From Burkholderiales bacterium (GTDB lineage Bacteria; Pseudomonadota; Gammaproteobacteria; Burkholderiales; Casimicrobiaceae), in contig JAIRJZ010000043.1 of NCBI GenBank assembly GCA_031260355.1, positions 62,001 through 126,000 of the forward strand: DNA of 64,000 bases, given 5' to 3'. A program made the position numbers and the translations under genes. Positions 34,475-42,565 of the stretch are shown here, piece after piece (positions within the stretch are counted from its first letter, which is position 1; every line of letters starts with the position of its first letter). Under the pieces are notes generated by a model that had not been told where the DNA came from, made no database searches, and saw only the letters and a list, made by a program, of their open reading frames with translations.

Positions 34475-35842
34475 ATGAAAACGCTAAAGCGTTCCTTCGT
34501 TTTGTTGTTGGTGACAACGGTGTTCACAACGCAAGCACTAGCGATAGAAAGTGCCTACCGGCTCAACCAGTCCGGTGAGATCGTTGACGATCGGGTGATG
34601 TATTCGATCGGCGGCGGCAGTGTTATTGGAGCGCCGGTCACGTCCTTGAGACCCTGGAGCTATGGGGTTGGGGCAAGTTGGAACTCCAACTTCATGTGCG
34701 GGAATTTCGACCTTCAAATGACCATAAGAAACCAGCTTAATGGCTTGGTTGACGGTTTCAAAGACATCATGAGCGGCATCATGAGCGCCGCAACGGGCGC
34801 GGTTGCCAGCTTGCCGGCGATGATTCTCCAGAGAGCCAACCCAGGGCTGTACGAGCTGATCAGCAACGGCATCATGCAAGCGCGCATTGATTTCGACCGT
34901 TCCAAGCTCACCTGCGAAAACATGGCCAAAGCGTTGACTGACGCCGCGACCAGCTCCGAGTGGGGGGATATTTCTTCCGGCCAGTATTTCCAGGATATAG
35001 TCAAATGGGGCAACGTTGATGCTATCTCCACCACGAAAAATGCAGAAGCCAATAAAGGTCAAACTGGTATTGAGTGGATGGACGGACAACGCAAAGGCGG
35101 TGCCGGACAGGAACGTATAAAAATTGTCGAAGATGTCGTAAAGGCCGGTTATAACTCTCTGCACCGGCGGTCACTTACCGATAACGGAACTGTCTCCACA
35201 TCGTCCTGCGATGGCGGATCAGTCTGCACAACATGGCCGACGCCGGCAAGCGCGACTCAGTGGGCAAAGCGAGTACTCGGAGAAAACGAGATCGCCACTT
35301 GCCAAAACTGTCAGTCTCTGTTTTCTGTTCCTGGCGAGGGTCTGACGACCCTCATACAAGACACCTATGTCGATAAGCTCAAGAACATCGAGGGCTTGTT
35401 GTCCGGGTCACTACAGACCAATCCGACCAACCTGAAAAACGCCAGCAGCGGGATGTTGCCGGTTTCGCGTCGAGTGATCGAGGCGCTGCGAGACGATCCT
35501 GATCGTCAAGTACTGTCGCGCCGGCTGGCGTCAGAGGTGGCCATGTCTGACGTGCTCGAAAAGGCGCTGATGCTCCAGCGGATGCTGCAAGCCGGTTCAC
35601 GCGCTCCAGCCGTCGAATCGGCGAAGCCCGCGCAAGAAGCGGTCAACAAGCAACTGAAAAACTTGAGCGATGAAATCGCCTCGTTGAAGCTGGAGATGGA
35701 GATCCGGCAGGGACTGGCGATGAATACCGCCAGCGCCGTGCTGAGGCGGCAAGAGGCGGGGTTCAGCCGGTCGAGAATCATCGAGTCCGGCGACCCGGAT
35801 CGTGACCGCGTATTGAGGATGCAGCAGCCGGTAGGGCCGTAA
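34475..35842 (+). CDS. TIGR03755 (PFL_4711) transfer protein
   Basis: A 455-residue secreted protein: signal peptide (cleavage after ALA), SYGVGASWNSNFMCGNFD, an amphipathic middle around 85-125 and a long C-terminal coiled coil (AVNKQLKNLSDEIASLKLEME). PFL_4711 proteins stand in the place of TraH in type G systems. It lies between the TraU-like and TraG-like genes. Confidence 0.87.
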   Translation: MKTLKRSFVLLLVTTVFTTQALAIESAYRLNQSGEIVDDRVMYSIGGGSVIGAPVTSLRPWSYGVGASWNSNFMCGNFDLQMTIRNQLNGLVDGFKDIMSGIMSAATGAVASLPAMILQRANPGLYELISNGIMQARIDFDRSKLTCENMAKALTDAATSSEWGDISSGQYFQDIVKWGNVDAISTTKNAEANKGQTGIEWMDGQRKGGAGQERIKIVEDVVKAGYNSLHRRSLTDNGTVSTSSCDGGSVCTTWPTPASATQWAKRVLGENEIATCQNCQSLFSVPGEGLTTLIQDTYVDKLKNIEGLLSGSLQTNPTNLKNASSGMLPVSRRVIEALRDDPDRQVLSRRLASEVAMSDVLEKALMLQRMLQAGSRAPAVESAKPAQEAVNKQLKNLSDEIASLKLEMEIRQGLAMNTASAVLRRQEAGFSRSRIIESGDPDRDRVLRMQQPVGP

Positions 35843-35845
35843 GCC

Positions 35846-36169
35846 ATGCTGATGAAAAAGCTTCTGAAGTATCTGTTTGCTTCGATGGCGGGACTCATCG
35901 CCACGATGCTCATCGTTGCCGTCCTGGTCTCCATGGTCGGCACCTGGGCGCACGGCGGAACAGAGCAATGGATGGCAGCCTTGAAATCGGCAGCGCCCTA
36001 TCTGCTGATCTGGCGGATCATCGTTTACGCGATCGCTGCCGGCTTCTGGTACAGCGCGTATCGAATGTACGAAGCCAGGGGCGATACCTTGGCAGTGGGC
36101 AGGATGAAGCGCATTGGAGGCTTTTTCCTCCTGCTGATCCTGTTTCTCGAAGTCCCCAAATACCTGTAG
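35846..36169 (+). CDS. Small inner-membrane protein of the transfer operon
   Basis: A 107-residue protein with three hydrophobic helices (about 14-35, 50-70, 90-105). It lies 3 bp after the PFL_4711-like gene and ends where the TraG-like gene begins. Position and topology match the small membrane gene usually found here in related ICEs. Function not known. Confidence 0.75.
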   Translation: MLMKKLLKYLFASMAGLIATMLIVAVLVSMVGTWAHGGTEQWMAALKSAAPYLLIWRIIVYAIAAGFWYSAYRMYEARGDTLAVGRMKRIGGFFLLLILFLEVPKYL

Positions 36170-37720
36170 GTGCCCAACATGTTATCGACCTATAGCTATC
36201 TCGAATACTACCTGACCCTCTTGGCGTGGGTGATCAACAATGGCCTTTGGTATGCAATGGCTGAAACCAGCCTTGCAGCATGGCCGTTCCTAGCCATTAT
36301 TATTCAGGAATGGCTGCGCGCACGCGGCGAGGGTGCCGATGAAGGCAACAAAGGGATTCTCTCGATCTACCGAGTCGAGAACAGAGTCTATGTCGGGTTT
36401 CTTGTTGTTCTATTTGCTTGTGTGCCGATTGTGAATCTGACAATCGCTCAGATGAAGTTCGACAAAGAAGCGAGTCTTCGTTGCGGAGTTACCACCCCCG
36501 ACCCCTCGGCGACAGGATGGGGAGCAGGGTTCGAGACAAGCATCGGCGGCAAAACCGCTCAGATTCCTCTCTGGTGGGCACTGATGCACACGATCAGTAA
36601 GGGTGTAACAGCGGCAACTGTCGCTGCTATACCTTGCTCTCCCGATATTCGGCAGATCATGATCGTGCTGGATGAGGCCAGGATTAACGACAAGGTACTG
36701 TTGCAGGAAGTGGCCGATTTCTCTCACGAATGTTACGGCGCCGCTCGTTACCGATTCAACAACAACATGCCTAATATAGACAAAAGCGTTGACTACGATG
36801 TGGGCTGGATAGGGTCATCGTATTTTTTGAATACTGCCGGGTACTACAACACACTGCGCAGCCATAAGCCGCGCGTGGATTTTCCGTACAACTCGACACG
36901 GGACGCCGGACTGGCCAATGTGGCCGGTGGCGGCGGCTACCCGACGTGCAAAGAATGGTGGGAGGCTGGCAGCAAGGGACTACGGGCGAAGCTGCTCACC
37001 AACATCAGCCCTTCGCTGATGACCAGTCTCCAAGGCTGGCTTACCGGTAGAACTCATGCTGAGATCGCCGATGCCGCCGTCCGTCGGTTGGTCAGCCCTG
37101 AACAACAAGCCCGGACGATGCGACCGGGCGAGGTGTATCAGGAGTACGGTTACAGCAGCCGCAACGAGAGCGGAAATGAGTTCAACAACATTGCTACGAA
37201 CGTTGGCCTGGGTTTTGGGTACATCAAGTACATGCCGACGCTCAATGCCCTGAAAACCGCCTTGCCGATGGTTCAGGCGTTTCTGCTTATGGCGGTGGTC
37301 ATCTGCATCCCGCTTTTACTACCGATCAGCACTTACGACCTGAAAGTCCTGATGACCATCACTTTCGGGCTTTTTGCCTTGCACTTCTGTACCTTCTGGT
37401 GGGAGCTGGCGAGGTGGATAGACAGCTCGATGTTGAATGCGCTCTACGGTGATGTTGGGGCGGGTTACAAATTCGCCTTGTCTCTACCGACCGCTTTCGC
37501 AAACGATGCGAGTGTTACTCATATGGTGATGCTGTTCGTTATTGGAGCATTGTTCTTGTTGTTGCCGATGATCTTTTTCAGTGTGATGGCGTGGGCTGGG
37601 TTCAACGTTGGAGCCGGTATTGGCACAATGATGCAAAACTCGACAAAAGGTGCTGCAACCGCTGGAGGGGAGGCAGCAGGCAAAGGGGTTGATAACGTGA
37701 AAAGCAAATTGGGGATATAA
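36170..37720 (+). CDS. traG: TraG-like N-terminal domain membrane protein
   Basis: A 516-residue polytopic protein. Two helices lie near the N-terminus (about 25-48 and 75-95), a long periplasmic region follows, and then C-terminal helices (about 365-385, 390-412, 440-480). The start may be GTG 36170 or ATG 36179. TraG N-terminal proteins stabilise mating pairs. This is the last gene of the transfer operon; a strong terminator follows. Confidence 0.88.
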   Translation: MPNMLSTYSYLEYYLTLLAWVINNGLWYAMAETSLAAWPFLAIIIQEWLRARGEGADEGNKGILSIYRVENRVYVGFLVVLFACVPIVNLTIAQMKFDKEASLRCGVTTPDPSATGWGAGFETSIGGKTAQIPLWWALMHTISKGVTAATVAAIPCSPDIRQIMIVLDEARINDKVLLQEVADFSHECYGAARYRFNNNMPNIDKSVDYDVGWIGSSYFLNTAGYYNTLRSHKPRVDFPYNSTRDAGLANVAGGGGYPTCKEWWEAGSKGLRAKLLTNISPSLMTSLQGWLTGRTHAEIADAAVRRLVSPEQQARTMRPGEVYQEYGYSSRNESGNEFNNIATNVGLGFGYIKYMPTLNALKTALPMVQAFLLMAVVICIPLLLPISTYDLKVLMTITFGLFALHFCTFWWELARWIDSSMLNALYGDVGAGYKFALSLPTAFANDASVTHMVMLFVIGALFLLLPMIFFSVMAWAGFNVGAGIGTMMQNSTKGAATAGGEAAGKGVDNVKSKLGI

Positions 37721-37751
37721 GCCGGAGCTTCAAATTGATGAAGCGACAATA

Positions 37752-37784
37752 AACAAGGGCTGAGAATTCAGCCCTTGTTATTGT
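37752..37784. terminator. Bidirectional terminator of the transfer operon
   Basis: AACAAGGGCTGA-gaat-TCAGCCCTTGTT, 12-bp perfect stem followed by ATTGTT. It is flanked by convergent genes 36170-37720 (+) and 37807-38181 (-). Confidence 0.8.
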
Positions 37785-37806
37785 TAGAAATGATTCTTGT
37801 TGTCGT

Positions 37807-38181
37807 CTAGTCGTCTAAGCGGCAATACTCTTCCCCATAGGAACTAGTACCATATCCGCTAAAATCGGTGTACTCATTTTCGAACCCCTCATTTTTGTCT
37901 GAAGCGTAGGAATCAGAGCCTAAGCGTGTCATCAAAAAGAGAATGAACAAGAGCATGAGTACGCAGAGAATGAACCAAACCGAGGCAATAACCAATATCG
38001 CAACCACCGCGATCTTCAGCAGCAGAAGGGCAATCCGAGCTGCTCTGAACCCGAACGACGGGAACGCGGCGCCGACACGACGCGCAACACCCATCTCAAA
38101 CTTTTTGAGACGATCCAAACCACGGCGCACCGCTCTGCCGAGCCGTTGGCCAAGTCTGGGAGTGTGGGTAGTGGCGTTCAT
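37807..38181 (-). CDS. DUF3742 family membrane protein
   Basis: A 124-residue protein: basic N-terminal region (LGQRLGRAVRRGLDRLKKFE), two adjacent hydrophobic helices (about 55-95) and an acidic Tyr-rich tail. It matches DUF3742, which in these ICEs lies convergent to TraG. SD AGAGGA precedes the start at 38181. Role unknown; ICE-specific. Confidence 0.8.
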   Translation of the reverse strand: MNATTHTPRLGQRLGRAVRRGLDRLKKFEMGVARRVGAAFPSFGFRAARIALLLLKIAVVAILVIASVWFILCVLMLLFILFLMTRLGSDSYASDKNEGFENEYTDFSGYGTSSYGEEYCRLDD

Positions 38182-38247
38182 TTCTGTATCCTCTGTGTCC
38201 TTTTTAACATAATGCTGGCGGGAAGGGCAAGCGTTTTTTGTCAGGGG

Positions 38248-38276
38248 TTGGCATTCTTTGCCATAAATACTACACT
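38248..38276 (+). promoter_or_regulatory. parDE promoter
   Basis: TTGGCA (38248-38253), 17-bp spacer, TACACT (38271-38276). TGGCA and TGCCA form a small dyad over the -35, a plausible antitoxin operator. Transcription would start at about 38283, the first ATG, so the mRNA may be nearly leaderless. Confidence 0.5.
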
Positions 38277-38282
38277 GTGGCC

Positions 38283-38525
38283 ATGACTACTATGAACATA
38301 TCCCTCCCCGAGACCATGAAAACCTTTATCGATCGACAGGTCGAGCAAGGCGGGTACAGTACGAGCAGCGAATATATGCGAGATCTTATCCGGAAGGAGC
38401 AGGAACGCGCCAAACTACGCGAAGCTCTGCTGATAGGCGCTTCTTCGGAGCTGCTTGGCCCGATGGACGAAAAATACTTCGATGAGATGCGGAAATCCAT
38501 CCGCCGGAGAGCTGCTGGACGATGA
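38283..38525 (+). CDS. parD: ParD-like antitoxin
   Basis: An 80-residue ParD/CC2985-type antitoxin. The ribbon-helix-helix segment is at residues ~4-40 (MNISLPETMKTFIDRQV, STSSEYMRDLIRKEQ), with a toxin-binding C-terminal tail. ATG 38292 is an alternative start. It overlaps the toxin gene by 4 bp. It is expected to neutralise ParE and repress the operon, stabilising the ICE. Confidence 0.9.
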   Translation: MTTMNISLPETMKTFIDRQVEQGGYSTSSEYMRDLIRKEQERAKLREALLIGASSELLGPMDEKYFDEMRKSIRRRAAGR

Positions 38526-38848
38526 GGAACAAGCCCGTTTTTCGGCGCCGAGCCGCTGAAAACGACATTCAGGACATCTTGGACTACTACTGCCGGGAAG
38601 ACTCTCCTGAGACAGCATCCCGTTTTTGGGACGCCTTGGAACTGGCCATCGGCCTGATAAGTCGGCAGCCGGCAGCAGGATCTCCCCGGTACGCTCAAGA
38701 GTTGAACCTGCCGGGGCTTCGGTATCGCTTGGTTCCTCGATTCCCATACTTGATTTTCTACACGGCAACTTCTGACGGCGTAGATATATGGCGGGTTTTC
38801 CACGCCCAACGAGACATTCCAGCTTCGATGAGCGATACAAACTCATGA
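38522..38848 (+). CDS. parE: ParE-like toxin
   Basis: A 108-residue ParE/RelE-superfamily toxin: two N-terminal helices (FRRRAAENDIQDILDYYCRED), central PRYAQELNLPGLRYRLVPRFPYLIFY and the terminal VDIWRVFHAQRDIP motif. ParE toxins act on DNA gyrase. It is encoded in the canonical antitoxin-toxin order with a 4-bp overlap. Confidence 0.9.
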   Translation: MRNKPVFRRRAAENDIQDILDYYCREDSPETASRFWDALELAIGLISRQPAAGSPRYAQELNLPGLRYRLVPRFPYLIFYTATSDGVDIWRVFHAQRDIPASMSDTNS

Positions 38849-38920
38849 TCACAGCCAAAGGCACTGTGTCTGATGGGCAAGTCGATTTTCCGGGGTATCC
38901 AGATACCTTCCAAATCGCCC

Positions 38921-38979
38921 TGAGCCGTTTTAGCGGGTCGGTTTTCCGGCTCAGACCGCTGAAAACGCCCTTTCGGGCG
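38921..38979 (+). other. Competing hairpins downstream of parE
   Basis: TGAGCCG (38921) can pair with CGGCTCA (38947). Alternatively TTTTAGCGG-TC can pair with GACCGCT-AAAA (38954 onward). The arms interleave, so the two folds exclude each other. A third hairpin CGCCC/GGGCG follows at 38966-38979. There is no T tract. It may act as a 3' end or as part of the next leader's promoter region. Confidence 0.4.
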
Positions 38980-39004
38980 ACTTCAGGATAAAAACGCAAG
39001 GGGT

Positions 39005-39033
39005 TTGACATTTTCCCCAAGGGGGTGAAAAAT
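39005..39033 (+). promoter_or_regulatory. Promoter of the accessory gene cluster
   Basis: TTGACA (39005-39010), 17-bp spacer, AAAAAT (39028-39033). The -10 is weak. Transcription would start near 39040 and enter the pseudoknot leader. It probably serves 39211-46752. Confidence 0.55.
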
Positions 39034-39039
39034 ACCAGT

Positions 39040-39210
39040 CAGGAACGTCGTCGCTGACGACACCTGCCCAGCAGTTGAAAGACTGCGAACCCCAAGACCC
39101 GAATCGCTCCAGGTAGCCGGGTCGGACTCGCAAGAGTTTGGAGCTTGATCTACACCCTCGTTGGGAGGCTTCCCAACAGGGAACCTCCCTTTTTCTTTTA
39201 GGAGGTTCTC
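39040..39210 (+). ncRNA. Pseudoknot leader plus SD switch, coiled-coil gene
   Basis: Hairpins GTCGTC/GACGAC (39047/39056) and GCAGTT-gaaa-GACTGC (39071-39086); P2 GACCCG/CGGGTC (39096/39118); P3 ACTC-gcaa-GAGT (39126-39137); pseudoknot CTCCA/TGGAG (39107/39139). A hairpin GTTGGGA/TCCCAAC follows. GAACCTCC (39181-39188) is perfectly complementary to the SD segment GGAGGTTC (39201-39208), and also largely to GGGAGG (39163-39168) upstream. Confidence 0.7.
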
Positions 39211-39687
39211 ATGGGAACACCAGCGGTAGAGTTATCCACGCAAAGCTTGGTCAAAGCAGGTTTCAAATACGAACAAGCTGACGCATTGGTAAGACTGATG
39301 GATCTGAAAATGACAAATCTTTTAACGCAGGAATATCTCGATTTGGCGCTTGGCCGGTTTGCCGACCAAGTAGCGAATAGTATTTCTGCGGCTCGGAAAG
39401 AAATTGTCGATCTTCGTACCGAAGTGAAGCAAGAGATTGCCGAGCTTCGTACCGAAGTAAAGGATTTGAAGCGGGAACTCAAGGACGACATCAAAGATGT
39501 CCGAAATGAGATGAAAGACCTGAAGCAAGAACTCAAAGACGACATCAAGGATGTCCGAAATGAGCTTGCTCTTGGGTTTGCTAATATCAAACTGGATGTT
39601 TCGGAACGCCATAACAAGCAATTGCTATGGATGGCCGGAATTATCGGTCTGGCGTTGGCGGCTGCCCGTTTGCTTTTCTCCTTCTAA
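39211..39687 (+). CDS. Coiled-coil protein with C-terminal membrane anchor
   Basis: A 158-residue protein resembling DUF1640/CCDC90-like proteins. A short globular N-terminus (KAGFKYEQADALVRLMDLK) leads into a long charged coiled coil (about residues 60-130) built of near-repeats such as LRTEVKQEIAELRTEVKDL. One membrane helix lies at the end (about 138-156). The DNA repeats reflect the protein repeats. Function unknown; first gene of the accessory cluster. Confidence 0.78.
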   Translation: MGTPAVELSTQSLVKAGFKYEQADALVRLMDLKMTNLLTQEYLDLALGRFADQVANSISAARKEIVDLRTEVKQEIAELRTEVKDLKRELKDDIKDVRNEMKDLKQELKDDIKDVRNELALGFANIKLDVSERHNKQLLWMAGIIGLALAAARLLFSF

Positions 39688-39705
39688 CCAGTAGCCTTAC
39701 TCATC

Positions 39706-39776
39706 CACCCTGACGGGGAAATACTTCCTCGTTACGGGGCAAGTGTTTCTCCGTCGCTTTTCTTTGGAGAAACACA
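39706..39776 (+). promoter_or_regulatory. Nested-hairpin SD-switch leader, S2
   Basis: Hairpin CGGGGAA/TTCCTCG inside CCC/GGG. GTGTTTCTCC (39743-39752) is a perfect 10-bp complement of GGAGAAACAC (39766-39775), which is the SD and the bases up to the start codon. It also pairs, with two G-U, to GGGGAAATAC (39715-39724). Confidence 0.7.
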
Positions 39777-40163
39777 ATGTCCACCACGTTTACACCCGCT
39801 CGGCCTTCGGTCGTCGGCGCGTTTTTGCATACCTCCGGGTTTCTGTTCGGAAGGATGTGCAGATTCACATTCGACTTTTTACGTGAGACAACCCGTAGCC
39901 GACGTTATGTAGGTCAGGAGTTGAATTCACAGATACAAAAGCTGCGTCCCGCACCACAGCCAAAACCGAGAAAACACTACTCGATAGAGGAAATGGAGCA
40001 GACACCAGCGGTTCTGCGTCTGACTGGACAGAGCCAGGAAGACTGGTACAGGATTAACGTCCTGGAGCCGGAAGCTCACCGTCTTGCAGCGAAGCAAGCT
40101 GACGATGACGAATATTTCAGTTTGATTTTCACCGAACCAGAGGAAGGAGAGCATCATGTCTGA
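39777..40163 (+). CDS. Hypothetical ICE accessory protein
   Basis: A 128-residue protein: N-terminal hydrophobic/aromatic segment (VGAFLHTSGFLFGRMCRFTF), basic middle, and a C-terminal domain with TGQSQEDWYRINVLEPEAHRLAAKQ. No family recognised. It overlaps the next gene by 8 bp. Confidence 0.6.
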   Translation: MSTTFTPARPSVVGAFLHTSGFLFGRMCRFTFDFLRETTRSRRYVGQELNSQIQKLRPAPQPKPRKHYSIEEMEQTPAVLRLTGQSQEDWYRINVLEPEAHRLAAKQADDDEYFSLIFTEPEEGEHHV

Positions 40164-40398
40164 TGCGCAGATTGATCGTCTTGATGCACTTGTTCCTGAT
40201 GTTGCCAAGAATAAAAGCACTGTCGGGTATTTAAGCACTGGCGAAAAGCTGTACGTCTATCTAGCAGCCAATCGTATAGATTTGCTTGAGACAGAAGGCT
40301 ACACCATTGCCGAGGCGTTAGTGCGCATTGGCGATTCATGGGTAATCGAACTCCTTTCTCGATGGCGATACGCCGGCAACCCTAAAAATTTCGGCTGA
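40156..40398 (+). CDS. Small hypothetical ICE accessory protein
   Basis: An 80-residue protein (MSDAQIDRLDALVPDVAKNK), acidic, with GEKLYVYLAANRIDLLETEGYTI in the middle. No family recognised. It has no leader of its own and overlaps the previous gene, implying translational coupling. Confidence 0.6.
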   Translation: MSDAQIDRLDALVPDVAKNKSTVGYLSTGEKLYVYLAANRIDLLETEGYTIAEALVRIGDSWVIELLSRWRYAGNPKNFG

Positions 40399-40418
40399 AA
40401 AGCCATTTTTCATCCCTC

Positions 40419-40466
40419 AACCCTGACCCTCCTGGTCGGGGTTTTCTTTTTCTTAGGAGAAACACC
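40419..40466 (+). promoter_or_regulatory. Nested-hairpin leader, S3
   Basis: CCCTGACC-ctcct-GGTCGGGG (40421-40441) forms one continuous stem, followed by a T-rich stretch, then the SD segment AGGAGAAACACC typical of the family. The explicit anti-SD segment seen in other copies is missing. It could act as a terminator or attenuator. Confidence 0.55.
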
Positions 40467-41057
40467 ATGATTCAACTTAATGGTCACTTGGCCATACGCA
40501 CCATTTCCGGTCGCAACGGCGACTTTAACGTCGGTAGGCTGACGACCTCGATCGGGGAGTTTGTGATCAAGGACGCCATGCTCGATCAGAACAAAGAAGG
40601 CAAGTATCAAGGCAATTTTGTCATTACTGAGATCAGCCCTTCCTACTATACCTACGGTGGTCGTCTGGTAGTCGAGATCCGTGCCAAGCTGGACAGCATG
40701 CAACTGGACGACGTGGACGATCTGACCTTCGAGGAAGCCGAGCGCATCGAGAGCAAAGAACGCGATCCGATCGAAGAGGAACGGCAGCAGCGTCCCTCGC
40801 GGAAGGCAACTTCTGAAATCCCCGACGACGAAAAACCGTTCGGGATGGAGACCGAAGAGGCTGAGGCAACTACTGAGGAAGCCGATGAAGATCCAGACAA
40901 GGTTCTTTTCGGGATTCTCTGGCCTCTGAGCGAATCTGTGCGGCTCGATGTTACCGTTGACCGTCAAACGCTTCGTGCGCAAACCAAGAGATTGGAGCAA
41001 TTGGGTTATGAACTGGATTTCAAGACTCAGAGCTGGAACACTCTCAGAAGTTTTTAA
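40467..41057 (+). CDS. DUF3275 family ICE protein
   Basis: A 196-residue DUF3275 protein. The conserved N-terminal domain (MIQLNGHLAIRTISGRNGDFNVGRL) and GKYQGNFVITEISPSYYTYGG lie within about 100 residues. An acidic linker and a C-terminal helix-rich part follow. The family is confined to ICEs of this group and integrative plasmids. Function is not known; the OB-like beta pattern may indicate nucleic-acid binding (inference). Confidence 0.83.
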   Translation: MIQLNGHLAIRTISGRNGDFNVGRLTTSIGEFVIKDAMLDQNKEGKYQGNFVITEISPSYYTYGGRLVVEIRAKLDSMQLDDVDDLTFEEAERIESKERDPIEEERQQRPSRKATSEIPDDEKPFGMETEEAEATTEEADEDPDKVLFGILWPLSESVRLDVTVDRQTLRAQTKRLEQLGYELDFKTQSWNTLRSF

Positions 41058-41083
41058 CTTAATGTTATGAAAGGACTAAACCT

Positions 41084-41371
41084 ATGAGCACCTATCTCAC
41101 AATCGTAGTTCGGATGCCAAGCGACGAAGGCGCAAAGACCAGCATCAACGAAGCTATAAGGATGCTTGATCCATTCTGCACCGCTATGTCTTTGGAAGAC
41201 GAAATAACTGTCCTCGAAATGATCGAGCAGCATGAGGACTTCTCGGATCACATCGCCGACGACGCACGAATAAAAGCCAGAGAGCTTCATGAAGCAAATG
41301 AATCCCTGGCCACTATGACTGCCCTTTGTAAGAAAGAACTCGGCGAGAAATCGAATTCTTCCTTTGATTGA
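41084..41371 (+). CDS. Small hypothetical ICE accessory protein
   Basis: A 95-residue protein (MSTYLTIVVRMPSDEGAKTS) with beta-rich start and acidic helical end. SD AAGGA precedes ATG 41084. It lacks the shared structured leader. No family recognised. Confidence 0.6.
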   Translation: MSTYLTIVVRMPSDEGAKTSINEAIRMLDPFCTAMSLEDEITVLEMIEQHEDFSDHIADDARIKARELHEANESLATMTALCKKELGEKSNSSFD

Positions 41372-41384
41372 TTTTTTTACTTTT

Positions 41385-41444
41385 CCAACCCTGCCGGGTT
41401 TTTCCCGTCAGGGGGAAGTCCGGCTATTTCATATGGAGAACATC
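41385..41444 (+). promoter_or_regulatory. Nested-hairpin leader, S4
   Basis: CCCTG (41389) pairs with CAGGG (41409), enclosing CGGG/CCCG (41395/41404), the same nested form as the other copies. The anti-SD pairing is weak here. The start codon chosen downstream is ATG 41445. Confidence 0.5.
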
Positions 41445-41825
41445 ATGGGATGGCTTTATTTTGCAAAAACAAAGGAACAACTGATCGACGAACTTACCTC
41501 CTCAGAGGAGAACTCAGAGAGACGGTTGGATGTTCTGGAATATGAACTCAACGGCGACGGCGATACCTTGTGGACAGTTACCAAACTGACCTGCAAAGGC
41601 AGCGCCGAGGAACCCAAAACGTTTATCACTTGTTTTCTGCTGGATGCTTCACAAGGCAAATGGGGATACAAGGATATGGATGAAGGTTGTGGCCCTTATT
41701 ACTACGATTGCCCTTTGCGATTCCTCGACATGGCTCAGCACTACACCTGCGAGAAAAGGCGAAATCTTGTCAGGGAATGGCACCGTAAATACGGGGTAGC
41801 CAATCCTGCCGGCGCAGTCGCGTAG
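41445..41825 (+). CDS. Hypothetical ICE accessory protein
   Basis: A 126-residue protein from ATG 41445 (SD GGAG seven bases upstream); ATG 41433 is in frame but overlaps the leader. It begins MGWLYFAKTKEQLIDELTS and contains YYYDCPLRFLDMA and KRRNLVREWHRKYG. The GWLYF start and overall pattern resemble a small DUF family of antirestriction-associated or plasmid proteins; I cannot name it with certainty. Confidence 0.65.
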   Translation: MGWLYFAKTKEQLIDELTSSEENSERRLDVLEYELNGDGDTLWTVTKLTCKGSAEEPKTFITCFLLDASQGKWGYKDMDEGCGPYYYDCPLRFLDMAQHYTCEKRRNLVREWHRKYGVANPAGAVA

Positions 41826-41834
41826 GCTCTTTTT

Positions 41835-41896
41835 TTCACCCCGTGGGGCGTGTTTTGCCCCAGGGCAAAACCGCCTCTTTCATTTTGGAGACTGTT
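41835..41896 (+). promoter_or_regulatory. Hairpin leader, S5
   Basis: GGGGC/GCCCC can form the family's nested hairpin. Alternatively GTTTTGCCC pairs with GGGCAAAAC extended by GGCG/CGCC. The two folds are mutually exclusive. No clear anti-SD. Confidence 0.5.
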
Positions 41897-42505
41897 ATGC
41901 CCAATCAACAACTGGCATGTTCTGTCATTGAACTGCCCGATCTGGTCGTCGATGCTTGCATCACCGACCATTCCTGTAACCTGATTTTCGGCTCATTCTG
42001 GGGACGGGACACCGCCATCCAGGAATTGCTGGCCAGAATCACCCTGAACCCGTCCGAGTCGCTGGCGCTGACAAGCATCACGCTCGATGGAGCCGGGATT
42101 CACTCACCGGTGTTCTTTCACAAGGATCTGCTCGAAAAGAAAATTGGCCGGAGCTATCCGGGCACCCTTTTCGGGAGCATGACCCACCTGTGGCTGCTCG
42201 ATAGGCGCGCCCTGGAACCTGACTATGCCAATCATTCGGCGTACCTGCTCTACGGTGCGGACGAAGAGGCATTAGCAAAGACATGGCCGTTGATCTGCGA
42301 TCTGGCGCCATACCCTTTACAGGAGCACTGGAAGCCCGAAACGCTCAGGGTCATTGCTTTGAACGACATGATGGTTTCCATGAAAACCATCCTCGGCAAA
42401 GTGACCTGTTTTCAGATCAGTCTCAACGTCGAAATATTGCAGCAATCGCTCAGTCAGTCGATTCGTTCTGGAAAGCTGTCAGCTCTGCCGGAACCGGCAG
42501 CCTGA
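41897..42505 (+). CDS. Hypothetical ICE accessory protein
   Basis: A 202-residue protein starting at ATG 41897 behind TTGGAG. It has IELPDLVVDACITDHSCNLIFGSFWGRDTA at the N-terminus and an alpha/beta pattern throughout. Found beside DUF6094 methylase genes in related ICEs as far as I recall, but I do not recognise a family. Its end contains a CTGCCGG/CCGGCAG hairpin. Confidence 0.6.
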   Translation: MPNQQLACSVIELPDLVVDACITDHSCNLIFGSFWGRDTAIQELLARITLNPSESLALTSITLDGAGIHSPVFFHKDLLEKKIGRSYPGTLFGSMTHLWLLDRRALEPDYANHSAYLLYGADEEALAKTWPLICDLAPYPLQEHWKPETLRVIALNDMMVSMKTILGKVTCFQISLNVEILQQSLSQSIRSGKLSALPEPAA

Positions 42506-42516
42506 CCCTCTACACC

Positions 42517-42536
42517 ACGCCGGCGATCGCCGGCGT
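42517..42536. repeat. 20-bp perfect palindrome before the methylase gene (leader S6)
   Basis: ACGCCGGCGATCGCCGGCGT, exactly palindromic, 30 bp upstream of ATG 42566. In RNA it folds as a hairpin in the place of the shared leader structure; in DNA it could be an operator. It contains GATC and GCGATCGC. Confidence 0.65.
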
Positions 42537-42565
42537 TCAACCTTTCACTTTAAGGAGAGAAATCC

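Noticed and set aside
39455-39560. CRISPR-like short repeats
   Set aside because: They are the codon repeats of a coiled coil (near-identical 51- and 33-bp units) without spacers; no cas genes in the window.
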